Notes under the pieces: generated by a model
Told to the model about the DNA's origin: nothing
The model's input: the letters and a program-made list of their open reading frames with translations, nothing else
Database searches by the model: none
Made by a program: the position numbers and the translations under genes
Shown: positions 55,919 to 64,000 of the stretch, piece by piece
Position numbering within the stretch: position 1 is the stretch's first letter
Layout of the letters: each line of letters starts with the position of its first letter
Assembly: GCF_900163965.1 (NCBI RefSeq)
Contig: NZ_FULE01000050.1
Coordinates: 92,465-156,464 of the forward strand
Source: Vibrio ruber DSM 16370
GTDB taxonomy: Bacteria; Pseudomonadota; Gammaproteobacteria; Enterobacterales; Vibrionaceae
DNA: 64,000 nucleotides
Direction of reading: 5' to 3'

Positions 55919-56452
55919 ATGGCAAGCCGTGGAGTAAACAAAGTTATATTAGTTGGGAACCTGGGAAGTGATCCTGAAGTCCGTTACATGCCAAGTGGCG
56001 GTGCAGTTGCGAACATCACGATTGCGACATCAGAAACATGGCGCGATAAAACGACGGGTGAGCAAAGAGAAAAAACCGAATGGCATCGTGTTGCCCTGTT
56101 CGGAAAATTGGCAGAAGTCGCCGGAGAATATCTGCGTAAAGGTTCTCAGGTATATATTGAAGGGCAACTGCAAACACGGAAATGGCAAGATCAAAGCGGT
56201 CAGGAGCGTTATACAACTGAAGTGGTTGTTCAAGGGTTTAACGGTGTGATGCAAATGCTGGGTGGACGTCAGGGAGCAGGGTCTGGTGGCCAAGCTCAGT
56301 CCGGGATGCAGTCTCAACAACAAAATAGTGGTTGGGGACAACCGCAACAGCCTCAGTCCCAAGCGGCTCATCAGCAACCACAGCAACAATCTGCACCGCA
56401 ACCACAATACAATGAGCCACCAATGGATTTTGACGACGACATTCCGTTCTAG
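55919..56452 (+). CDS. ssb: Single-stranded DNA-binding protein
   Basis: A 177-residue SSB: the OB-fold (MASRGVNKVILVGNLG to about residue 110), a Gln/Gly-rich linker, and the C-terminal tip DFDDDIPF that docks repair and replication partners. It coats single-stranded DNA as a tetramer. ATG 55919 has GGAG 6 nt upstream; a frame extension of five residues exists. It is divergent from qstR. Confidence 0.98.
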   Translation: MASRGVNKVILVGNLGSDPEVRYMPSGGAVANITIATSETWRDKTTGEQREKTEWHRVALFGKLAEVAGEYLRKGSQVYIEGQLQTRKWQDQSGQERYTTEVVVQGFNGVMQMLGGRQGAGSGGQAQSGMQSQQQNSGWGQPQQPQSQAAHQQPQQQSAPQPQYNEPPMDFDDDIPF

Positions 56453-56493
56453 GCTACTGTTGATACCTGATTCATCGGGTACGTTATATTGCA

Positions 56494-56522
56494 ATAAAGC
56501 CCCGTAAAACGGGGCTTTATTG
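56494..56522. terminator. Bidirectional terminator between ssb and metH
   Basis: A 12-bp stem (AATAAAGCCCCG with CGGGGCTTTATT, 5-nt loop), GC-rich at the loop end with A/T flanks on both sides, 41 nt after ssb and 47 nt past the metH stop. It can end both convergent genes. Confidence 0.9.
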
Positions 56523-56569
56523 CAACTCAGTAAGACAAAAAATTACAACTCGATGAAACAATAAACGGA

Positions 56570-59500
56570 TTAATCCATATTCGGAGCCAGCCATTTTTCG
56601 GCTTCTTCCCGCCCCCAGCCTTTTCGTTCAGCATAGCTCAGCAATTGATCTTCCTGAATACCCGCGACAGCAAAATAACGGGAATCCGGATGAGAGAAAT
56701 ACCAGCCGGACACAGATGCACCGGGCCACATGGCATAGCTGGTTGTCAAAGACATCCCGATCTTCTCTTCAACCTGAAGCATTTCCCAGATGGTGGCTTT
56801 TTCCGTATGCTCCGGACAAGCCGGATAACCGGGTGCCGGTCTGATTCCCTGATATTTTTCCCGAATAAGTTCATCATTCGTTAAACACTCATCGGCTGCA
56901 TATCCCCAGATCTCTTTACGAACCCGTTCATGCAAATATTCAGCAAAGGCTTCAGCCAGTCGGTCGGCAACAGCCTGAACCATAATGGCATTGTAATCAT
57001 CCCCTTGCGCTTTATACGCATCGGCAAGTTCTCGTTCACCAATACCACCAGTGACAGCAAAAGCACCGATCCAATCTTTTTTACCACTACTTTTTGGGGC
57101 AATGTAGTCAGACAGACAATAGTTATATCCTTTCGGCTTCTGTGTTTGCTGTCGTAAGTGGTGTAATCGATGGATAACTTCCTGACGAGATTCATCCCGA
57201 TAAACTTCAATATCATCACCGACACTTGCCGCAGGAAACAACGCACAAATCCCTCGTGCTTTCATCAGACCTTCACTCTCAACACGGTCTAAAAATTCAT
57301 TGGCATCTTTAAACAGACGACGCGCTTCTTCACCTACCTCTTCATGATCCAAAATCGCTGGGTATTTCCCCATCAGTGACCAAGTCATAAAAAATGGTGT
57401 CCAGTCGATATATCGACGCAATGTAGAAATATCAAAATCATCAAAGACATGAACCCCACTTTGCAGGGGAACAGGCGGGGTGTAATTATCCCAATCAATC
57501 GCAACACGGTTTGCTTGCGCTTCTTCTAATGTAATTGGTCGAGTCCGGGGCGTTTTCCGTGCATGTTGTTCCCGGGTCCGTTCATAATCAATATTCAGCT
57601 TGTCAACAAATGCCGGCCGCAAGTCATCTGAAAGCAGAGAGGAACAAACACCAACCGCCCGGGATGCATTGTTTACATAAACCACCGGCTGATGGTAGTT
57701 TTGCTCAATCTTCACCGCAGTATGCGCCTTCGATGTCGTTGCACCGCCAATCAGCAACGGCAGTTCAAATCCCTGACGTTCCATCTCTTTGGCGACATGA
57801 ACCATTTCATCTAAAGACGGGGTAATTAATCCCGATAAACCGATAATATCGACCTGTTTTTCTTTGGCAACTTTAAGTATCTGTTCACAAGGAACCATCA
57901 CCCCAAGATCAATGATCTCGTAGTTATTACATTGCAGCACAACCCCGACAATATTCTTGCCGATATCGTGTACGTCACCCTTCACTGTCGCCAGTAAAAT
58001 TTTGCCGTTGGTCCTTCCACCCTGTTTTTCTGCATTAATGTACGGTTCAAGATAGGCAACCGCCTGTTTCATCACCCGAGCCGATTTAACCACCTGGGGA
58101 AGAAACATTTTGCCCTCACCAAATAAATCACCGACCACATTCATCCCATCCATGAGCGGGCCTTCGATCACTTCTAATGGTTTCGCTGCCTGCTGTCTCG
58201 CTTCTTCAGTATCTTCAGTAATGAATTCGGTAATTCCTTTGACTAATGCATGTTCAAGACGCTTAGACACCGGCCATGTCCGCCATTCCAATGCCGCTGT
58301 ATCATCCGCTTTGCCCACCGCATTTTCACGATACTCATCTGCAATTTCCAGCAAACGCTCGGTGCCATCATCGCGACGGTTGAGAATGACATCTTCAACG
58401 GCATTCCTCAGCTTTTCAGGAACATTATCATAGATCTCAAGCTGCCCGGCATTAACGATCCCCATATCCATCCCATTCTTAAAACAGTGGTAAAGGAATA
58501 CAGCATGAATCGCTTCCCGCACATAGTTGTTACCGCGGAATGAGAAAGAGACATTCGACACGCCCCCCGAGACCATCGCATAAGGCAAATCTCTTTTAAT
58601 ATCACCGACAGCATTAATAAAATCGAGGGCATAATTGTTATGCTCATCTATCCCCGTGGCGACAGCAAAAATATTGGGATCGAAAATAATATCTTCCGGA
58701 GGGAAACCAACTTCATCGACCAGTATGCGATAAGCTTGGGTACAAATTTCTATTTTCCGTTCACGGGTATCGGCTTGTCCGACTTCATCAAATGCCATGA
58801 CCACAACGGCAGCGCCATAACGACGGATCAATTTAGCCTGATGAACAAATTTCTCTTTGCCTTCTTTCAAAGAGATTGAATTGACAATTCCTTTGCCCTG
58901 AATACATTTTAATCCGGCTTCGATAACTTCCCATTTAGAGGAGTCCACCATTACCGGAACTTTGGAAATTTCTGGCTCAGATGCACACAAATTTAAGAAA
59001 CGAACCATGCAGGCTTCTGCATCGAGCATCCCTTCATCCATGTTGATATCGATAATCTGAGCACCATTCTCGACTTGTTGTCTGGCAACATCTAAAGCTT
59101 CATCGTACAACTCTTCTTTGATGAGACGTTTAAACCGGGCAGACCCCGTAACGTTGGTTCGCTCCCCCACGTTGACAAACAGCGTTTCTTTCTCAATCAG
59201 GAGGGGCTCTAGTCCGGATAACCGACATGCCACGGGAATCTTCGGTAAGGAACGGGGCTGCACACCTTCAACGGCTAAAGCGATTTGACGGATATGCTCA
59301 GGCGTCGTTCCACAACATCCACCGACTAAATTGAGAAAACCGGCTCTGGCCCACTCACCAATATGCTCCGCCATTTCTTCAGGAGACAAGTCATATTCAC
59401 CGAAAGCATTCGGTAATCCGGCGTTGGGGTGAGCAGAGACAAAAGATTCAGAAATTCGGGATAGTTCTTCAACGTAAGGACGCAATTCATCAGGGCCTAG

Positions 59501-60244
59501 TGCACAATTTAATCCAAACGATATGGGCTGAACATGGCGTAGTGAGTTATAAAATGCCTCCGTTGTCTGGCCGGATAAGGTTCGTCCGGACGCATCGGTG
59601 ATAGTTCCTGAAATCATGACAGGCAATGTCACATTTAATTCTTCAAACACGCTATCAACAGCAAAAGCACAAGCTTTAGCATTTAAGGTATCAAAGATCG
59701 TCTCTAGCATAATCAGATCAACACCGCCTTTAATCAATGCGCGTGTTGATTCAGAATAAGCTTTAACCAAGCCATCAAAGGTCACGTTACGAAAGCCCGG
59801 ATCATTCACATCGGGAGAAATAGAACATGTTCGATTGGTCGGCCCCAGTACACCGGCAACATAGCGAGGTCGATCCGGTGTTTTAGCAGTCCACTGATCC
59901 GCCACTTCCCGGGCCAACTGAGCAGCAGCAAAGTTTATCTCTTCGCTGTATGACTGCATATCATAGTCAGCCATGGCAATAGCAGTTGCATTGAATGTAT
60001 TGGTCTCAAGAATATCAGCACCCGCTTCAAGATAACTCGAATGAATTTCTTTGATTAAATCGGGTTGAGTCAACACAAGCAGATCATTATTACCCTTTAC
60101 ATCGCAGTGCCAGTCAGCAAAACGTTCTCCGCGATAATCATCTTCTTGTAAGTTGTATCCCTGAATCATGGTGCCCATGCCACCATCAATCAATAAAATA
60201 CGTTTTTGAAGCTGCTCTGCTATCTGATGCTTTACACGACTCAC
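56570..60244 (-). CDS. metH: Cobalamin-dependent methionine synthase
   Basis: A 1224-residue MetH (E. coli 1227) with four modules: homocysteine-binding barrel (GGCCGTTPEHI zinc site), folate-binding barrel (VNVGERTNVTGS), cobalamin domain with DVHDIGKNI holding the cobalt-ligand histidine, and the C-terminal SAM-binding reactivation domain (RPAPGYPACPEHTEK). It makes methionine from homocysteine and methyltetrahydrofolate. Tandem MetJ-type boxes lie about 50 nt upstream. Confidence 0.98.
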   Translation of the reverse strand: MSRVKHQIAEQLQKRILLIDGGMGTMIQGYNLQEDDYRGERFADWHCDVKGNNDLLVLTQPDLIKEIHSSYLEAGADILETNTFNATAIAMADYDMQSYSEEINFAAAQLAREVADQWTAKTPDRPRYVAGVLGPTNRTCSISPDVNDPGFRNVTFDGLVKAYSESTRALIKGGVDLIMLETIFDTLNAKACAFAVDSVFEELNVTLPVMISGTITDASGRTLSGQTTEAFYNSLRHVQPISFGLNCALGPDELRPYVEELSRISESFVSAHPNAGLPNAFGEYDLSPEEMAEHIGEWARAGFLNLVGGCCGTTPEHIRQIALAVEGVQPRSLPKIPVACRLSGLEPLLIEKETLFVNVGERTNVTGSARFKRLIKEELYDEALDVARQQVENGAQIIDINMDEGMLDAEACMVRFLNLCASEPEISKVPVMVDSSKWEVIEAGLKCIQGKGIVNSISLKEGKEKFVHQAKLIRRYGAAVVVMAFDEVGQADTRERKIEICTQAYRILVDEVGFPPEDIIFDPNIFAVATGIDEHNNYALDFINAVGDIKRDLPYAMVSGGVSNVSFSFRGNNYVREAIHAVFLYHCFKNGMDMGIVNAGQLEIYDNVPEKLRNAVEDVILNRRDDGTERLLEIADEYRENAVGKADDTAALEWRTWPVSKRLEHALVKGITEFITEDTEEARQQAAKPLEVIEGPLMDGMNVVGDLFGEGKMFLPQVVKSARVMKQAVAYLEPYINAEKQGGRTNGKILLATVKGDVHDIGKNIVGVVLQCNNYEIIDLGVMVPCEQILKVAKEKQVDIIGLSGLITPSLDEMVHVAKEMERQGFELPLLIGGATTSKAHTAVKIEQNYHQPVVYVNNASRAVGVCSSLLSDDLRPAFVDKLNIDYERTREQHARKTPRTRPITLEEAQANRVAIDWDNYTPPVPLQSGVHVFDDFDISTLRRYIDWTPFFMTWSLMGKYPAILDHEEVGEEARRLFKDANEFLDRVESEGLMKARGICALFPAASVGDDIEVYRDESRQEVIHRLHHLRQQTQKPKGYNYCLSDYIAPKSSGKKDWIGAFAVTGGIGERELADAYKAQGDDYNAIMVQAVADRLAEAFAEYLHERVRKEIWGYAADECLTNDELIREKYQGIRPAPGYPACPEHTEKATIWEMLQVEEKIGMSLTTSYAMWPGASVSGWYFSHPDSRYFAVAGIQEDQLLSYAERKGWGREEAEKWLAPNMD

Positions 60245-60292
60245 TTTATCGCCCTATCCATTGCTTTTTGTCCATCCTACCACACAAACACT

Positions 60293-60308
60293 AGAAATCT
60301 AGACGTCT
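60293..60308. promoter_or_regulatory. Two tandem met boxes (MetJ operator)
   Basis: AGAAATCT (60293-60300) is followed directly by AGACGTCT (60301-60308), the exact MetJ consensus octamer; a weaker third unit ATACGGTT follows. They lie 49 nt upstream of metH, so methionine/SAM repression is likely. Confidence 0.75.
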
Positions 60309-60436
60309 ATACGGTTATATAATAGATCAATTTAACACGAAAGGAGATCCTCTCACCACCAGAAAAAGTGATTGCTATTTATCCGACATCAAAGGAAAAT
60401 TTCAACCTCCGTTTTCAAGATGTGAAGATAAAAAAA

Positions 60437-61753
60437 ATGTCGGTCTACCACACACTATGCTTTCTTGCTGCTGCTGCAATGCTCATTGCTTTTTTAAACA
60501 GTAAAATAAGCAAGATGCAAACCACTATAGCAATTACCGCTGGTTCAATGATGCTTTCTTTACTGATCTTAATTGCCGGTCAGAATAATTGGTTTCATTT
60601 GACACAAATTGCAGCCACAACCATGAGTAGTATCAACTTTGAAAATTTTCTCCTCAAAGGAATTTTAGGCTTTCTTCTTTTTGCCGGTGGCCTTGGGATC
60701 AAATTACCTAACTTAAGAGATCAAAAGTGGGAGATCACGGTACTTGCTCTTGGTGCTACGCTTTTCTCGACTTTCTTTATCGGTTTTTCTCTATATGGCA
60801 TCTGTCAACTAATCGGGATTCAATTTGATCTCGTGTACTGCTTATTATTCGGGGCACTGATTTCTCCGACTGACCCAATCGCTGTTCTCGCAATTGTGAA
60901 AAAACTGAATGCTCCCAAAAGAATATCGACTCAAATCGAGGGGGAATCTCTCTTCAATGATGGCTTTGGCTTAGTAATTTTCGTCACCATATTTACAATT
61001 GCTTTCGGTTCAGAACCACCAACTGTCATCAGTGTTTCTCAACTGTTTATCCAAGAAGCAATTGGCGGGATTGCCTATGGTTTCGTTTTGGGGATGATAT
61101 TTCACTATCTTATTAGCGCAACGGATGACCATTCGATGGAGTTATTACTCACGATAGGTATTCCAACGGCCGGCTACGCATTTGCTGAAATTATTCATGT
61201 TTCCGGCCCTCTGGCAATGGTTGTTTCCGGAATTATGATTGGTAACTGGACACGGTTCATCGGCTTTTCCAAAGAAAGTGAAGAGCATTTGGATCATTTC
61301 TGGGAACTCGTCGACGAATTCCTCAATGGTGTGCTTTTCCTTTTAATCGGGATGTCGATGCTACTGTTCGAATTCCACGAGGAAGATTGGATCATGATGG
61401 CGATTGCCGTCCCATTGGTACTGCTAGCACGCTATTTGAGTGTTTATGTGTCCTATATCGGATTCAAACGCTATCGCCAATACAATCAATGGTCGATCAG
61501 AATATTAACTTGGGGCGGACTCCGCGGTGGATTAGCGCTGGCTATGGCACTATCCATTCCATCCGGCGTACTTATCATTCCAGAAAAGCTGATTGATGTG
61601 AAAGAGATCATTCTGGTAATGACCTATGCAGTCGTTGTATTCTCAATTTTAGTCCAAGGCTCTACCATCACCCCAATGGTTGAGAAAGCCAAAAAGGCAG
61701 AACTCGATAAAGAAATAGAAGAAGCCGCTCAAGCCAAAGAGAATCAGGCTTAA
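60437..61753 (+). CDS. CPA1-family cation/proton antiporter (NhaP type)
   Basis: About 438 residues with 12-13 membrane spans. The ion-binding signature is GALISPTDPIAVLAIVKK (TDP motif), followed by EGESLFNDGFGLVIF (ND motif) and WGGLRGGLALAMALSIP, all typical of CPA1 sodium/proton or potassium/proton exchangers. The charged C-terminal tail is cytoplasmic. I take ATG 60437; a GTG start at 60368 would add 23 residues, and an isolated AAAGGAG (60341-60347) is too far from either. It is divergent from metH. Confidence 0.85.
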   Translation: MSVYHTLCFLAAAAMLIAFLNSKISKMQTTIAITAGSMMLSLLILIAGQNNWFHLTQIAATTMSSINFENFLLKGILGFLLFAGGLGIKLPNLRDQKWEITVLALGATLFSTFFIGFSLYGICQLIGIQFDLVYCLLFGALISPTDPIAVLAIVKKLNAPKRISTQIEGESLFNDGFGLVIFVTIFTIAFGSEPPTVISVSQLFIQEAIGGIAYGFVLGMIFHYLISATDDHSMELLLTIGIPTAGYAFAEIIHVSGPLAMVVSGIMIGNWTRFIGFSKESEEHLDHFWELVDEFLNGVLFLLIGMSMLLFEFHEEDWIMMAIAVPLVLLARYLSVYVSYIGFKRYRQYNQWSIRILTWGGLRGGLALAMALSIPSGVLIIPEKLIDVKEIILVMTYAVVVFSILVQGSTITPMVEKAKKAELDKEIEEAAQAKENQA

Positions 61754-61764
61754 TCGATATAAAA

Positions 61765-61790
61765 AGATGGTTCACTCTCGTGAACCATCT
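61765..61790 (-). terminator. pldA terminator
   Basis: An 11-bp stem (AGATGGTTCAC with GTGAACCATCT, 4-nt loop) followed on the minus strand by TTTTTATA. It lies between two convergent genes and serves pldA best. Confidence 0.8.
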
Positions 61791-61823
61791 AAACATAAAG
61801 TAGATATTGATAAGTACGATTCA

Positions 61824-62762
61824 TCACAACAAATCATTAAGTGCAATACCAATCCCGATTCTCTGAGTATGGACATTATAATCGACTAAACTTTCACCAT
61901 AACCATTAAAATATTGCATATAAAATCTTAAATTATTCGCTTCTTTTAATATTGGATAGCTCCAGCTCAAACGTAATGCCCCGCGGTTATTTTTCTCCAA
62001 GTTATCTCGTAGGAGTAAGGTAAACCGATGCTGACCAACACCATACAGAGAAACAAACTCAAAGTTCCCCATATAATGTCGGATATCAGGGTTATCGTCG
62101 CCTGATGTGTCCATTGGAGATGTTTTATCTCGCTCAGGAATTCGCCACCACGCTTTCAAGCTCAAAGCTAGAGGGCCGCCATTATCAAACACCATCTGGC
62201 CATAAACCCGATTCCAACTTCTGGATAATGATCCTGATTGCCCATTCGATTGATGGTTAATCCCGAATAGCCATAAAGAGTTAGTCAAATCACCAATCTT
62301 CCAGTCATTATCAAACTGCATAAATAGTTCAGGCTCATGAACAATCTCACGAAATGGTGATGAACTGCCTCGATTGTAGACTTGCCACCAAGATTGATTG
62401 GTATAGGCAAAATAAAGGTCTCCCGTATCACCGATCAAGTGACTGGATATAGGCATCTTAAAACTAATCTGAAATTTAGCCTCATATTTATCCAGAGGCT
62501 GATGATTAAAGGTATCGACATCTGAAAAAGGGGCACTATTCGGATGTGGGTTATATGTGATAGGGAGTATGTAATTCTCTTTATGTGGAATAATGACAAA
62601 CTCTTTATTCTCTACGGATTTTTCTTCAGCTACCCTTTGCTCGATTAAAGACTCATCACTCACATTATCTTGCTCTTCCGCAGCTTGAAGGGCGTGACAA
62701 TAACCACCAAGCCCTAAAGACATCAGAAATAAATATTTAAAATACCCATACATTCTTGTCAT
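61824..62762 (-). CDS. pldA: Outer-membrane phospholipase A1
   Basis: A 312-residue OMPLA with a signal peptide (LFLMSLGLGGYCHALQAA), an acidic linker, and the 12-strand barrel domain. The catalytic block GINHQSNGQSGSLSRSWNR supplies the His-Ser pair and the Asn of the His/Ser/Asn triad. It clears misplaced phospholipids from the outer leaflet and needs calcium-linked dimerisation. The linker of about 60 residues is longer than in E. coli. Confidence 0.92.
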   Translation of the reverse strand: MTRMYGYFKYLFLMSLGLGGYCHALQAAEEQDNVSDESLIEQRVAEEKSVENKEFVIIPHKENYILPITYNPHPNSAPFSDVDTFNHQPLDKYEAKFQISFKMPISSHLIGDTGDLYFAYTNQSWWQVYNRGSSSPFREIVHEPELFMQFDNDWKIGDLTNSLWLFGINHQSNGQSGSLSRSWNRVYGQMVFDNGGPLALSLKAWWRIPERDKTSPMDTSGDDNPDIRHYMGNFEFVSLYGVGQHRFTLLLRDNLEKNNRGALRLSWSYPILKEANNLRFYMQYFNGYGESLVDYNVHTQRIGIGIALNDLL

Positions 62763-62875
62763 AAATTATTATCTCTCCAGCCAAATCAACAAATAAACTA
62801 ACATTATTTAACAATAAAACAATACCGCCAATCTCAATGCGTTTTCAAAAGCTGAAGAAACATCTGCATAACAAT

Positions 62876-62929
62876 CCGCGGGTTTTGGTTTAAAAAAGAA
62901 AGGCTAACCCACTGAACGACCGCGCCACT
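62876..62929 (-). pseudogene. Truncated tRNA-Asp-like remnant
   Basis: On the minus strand GTGGCGCGGTCGTTCAGTGG resembles the 5' acceptor and D-arm of the intact tRNA-Asp, then changes to GCCTTTCTTTTTTAAACC. The anticodon and 3' half are missing. A copy of the same odd T-rich insert occurs in the next remnant. Confidence 0.55.
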
Positions 62930-62976
62930 TTCGCCAACCGCTAAAATGACAGGAATGAATCTCTCCGCCAGATACG

Positions 62977-63000
62977 AAAAAACCCAGCATTACTGCTGAG
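62977..63000 (-). terminator. Terminator after the second tRNA remnant
   Basis: On the minus strand CTCAGCAGTAATGCTGGG then TTTTTT. It is a near copy of the hairpin following the intact tRNA-Asp. Confidence 0.75.
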
Positions 63001-63013
63001 ATCTTCAAATCAG

Positions 63014-63128
63014 TGGCCATTCTTTATACGGATAAGCGGACGGGAGTCGAGCCCGCGATTACCTCACGGCAGCGTGACAGGCCGCGGGGTTTAAAAAAGA
63101 AAGGCGAACCGACTGAACCGACCGCACC
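63014..63128 (-). pseudogene. Decayed tRNA-Asp copy with internal insertion
   Basis: The minus strand keeps the D-loop GTTCAGT, the anticodon segment GGCCTGTCACG, the T-arm GCGGGCTCGACTCCCGTCCGC and a terminal GCCACTGATT that match the functional gene. An insert with TTTCTTTTTTAAAC splits the D-arm from the anticodon arm, and both the anticodon stem and acceptor stem no longer pair. Confidence 0.75.
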
Positions 63129-63179
63129 ACTTTCAGCTGCCGGTGAAACTGACAGGCATTTATCTCACCGTCAGATACG

Positions 63180-63205
63180 AAAAAACCCCAGCATTGCTGC
63201 TGAGG
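63180..63205 (-). terminator. Terminator of the rRNA operon after tRNA-Asp
   Basis: CCTCAGCA-GCAA-TGCTGGGG followed by TTTTTT on the minus strand, 12 nt past the tRNA CCA end. Confidence 0.85.
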
Positions 63206-63217
63206 TCTTCAAATCAG

Positions 63218-63294
63218 TGGCGGAGCGGACGGGACTCGAACCCGCGACCCCCGGCGTGACAGGCCGGTATTCTAACCAACTGAACTACCGCTCC
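63218..63294 (-). tRNA. tRNA-Asp (GTC)
   Basis: A complete 77-base cloverleaf on the minus strand: acceptor GGAGCGG/CCGCTCC, D-loop AGTTCAGTTGGTTAGA, anticodon loop CTGTCAC with GTC, T-arm GCGGGTTCGAGTCCCGTC and encoded CCA. It follows 5S rRNA, a usual place for tRNA-Asp in vibrios. Confidence 0.96.
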
Positions 63295-63456
63295 ACTGGT
63301 ATAGCGCTCTAAATAAAGTCTTACCAATAACTGCTTTATTTAGAAGTTTGTCGCTGTGCGATGAGGACTTTGAAGCGAGAAGCGCAGTGTGCAAACGCAC
63401 ATGAGCATCGCAGCTATCAAAAGCATCAAGCTTCAGTAGACAAACTGTAAATTAAA

Positions 63457-63574
63457 GCCTGGCGATGTCCTACTCTCACATGAGGAGACCCCACACTACC
63501 ATCGGCGCTGTTTCGTTTCACGACTGAGTTCGGCATGGAGTCAGGTGGGTCCAAAACGCTATGGTCGCCAAGCA
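63457..63574 (-). rRNA. rrf: 5S ribosomal RNA
   Basis: About 118 bases beginning TGCTTGGCGACCATAGCG on the minus strand and ending CATCGCCAGGC, with the central CCGAACTCAG block. Ends pair as in vibrio 5S rRNA. Confidence 0.95.
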
Positions 63575-63659
63575 AATTCTTTAATTCGGAAAGCTGTTTT
63601 CTTTGTTCTCTACACAATCAAATTGTTCTTAATGAGCCACAAAACCCCTTCGGTGTTGT

Positions 63660-64000
<341 letters not shown>

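Noticed and set aside
63013..63312. An open frame across the tRNA-Asp region.
   Set aside because: It covers a tRNA, its remnants and terminators and has no protein-family features.

Overview
The window comes from a gammaproteobacterium, almost certainly a Vibrio. The neighbour order lysC, class V aminotransferase, pglL, uvrA, galU, qstR, ssb is the one I know from V. cholerae. csrD-mreBCD-yhdE-rng-yhdP-nitrilase-tldD-rraB is also an ordinary vibrio/enteric core block. The species cannot be named from the sequence alone.

Bases 1-7511 (+ strand) hold a visibly AT-richer accessory operon. I read it as a carbapenem antibiotic cluster of the Pectobacterium/Serratia/Photorhabdus car (cpm) type: carA (5' end cut off by the window), carB, carC, carD, carE, a CarF-like protein and a CarG-like protein. 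CarD would supply pyrroline-5-carboxylate from proline, CarB would add a malonyl-CoA-derived acetyl unit, CarA would close the beta-lactam, and CarC would epimerise and desaturate to the simple carbapenem. CarF and CarG would protect the producer. A DMT (EamA) permease is translationally interlocked between carF and carG. A second, frameshifted EamA gene closes the block. A 12-bp hairpin splits carABC from carDEF.

Bases 7512-21271 (- strand) are core genes: rraB, tldD, nitrilase, yhdP, rng, yhdE, mreD, mreC, mreB and csrD, covering RNase control, cell shape and the envelope.

Bases 21628-45961 (- strand) form one large hydrogen-metabolism region. hyfABCDEFGHI-hycH-hycI encode a formate hydrogenlyase of the hydrogenase-4 type. 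hydN-fdhF encode an electron-transfer protein and a cysteine (not selenocysteine) formate dehydrogenase. fhlA-fdhD-hupE-hypF-hypC-hypD-hypE-hypA-hypB encode the sigma-54 activator, formate dehydrogenase sulfurtransferase, a nickel permease and the NiFe maturation set. Matching sigma-54 promoters and a shared TCGACAC/GTGTCGA inverted motif precede hyfA and hydN, which suggests joint control by FhlA. HypB has an 11-copy, 9-bp tandem repeat encoding a histidine/aspartate tail.

Bases 46185-62762 return to core genes: lysC with a lysine riboswitch, an aminotransferase, pglL, uvrA with a LexA box, galU, qstR, ssb, metH with MetJ-type boxes, a cation/proton antiporter and pldA. Bases 62876-64000 (- strand) are the 3' end of an rRNA operon: 23S (partial), 5S, tRNA-Asp and two decayed tandem tRNA-Asp copies.
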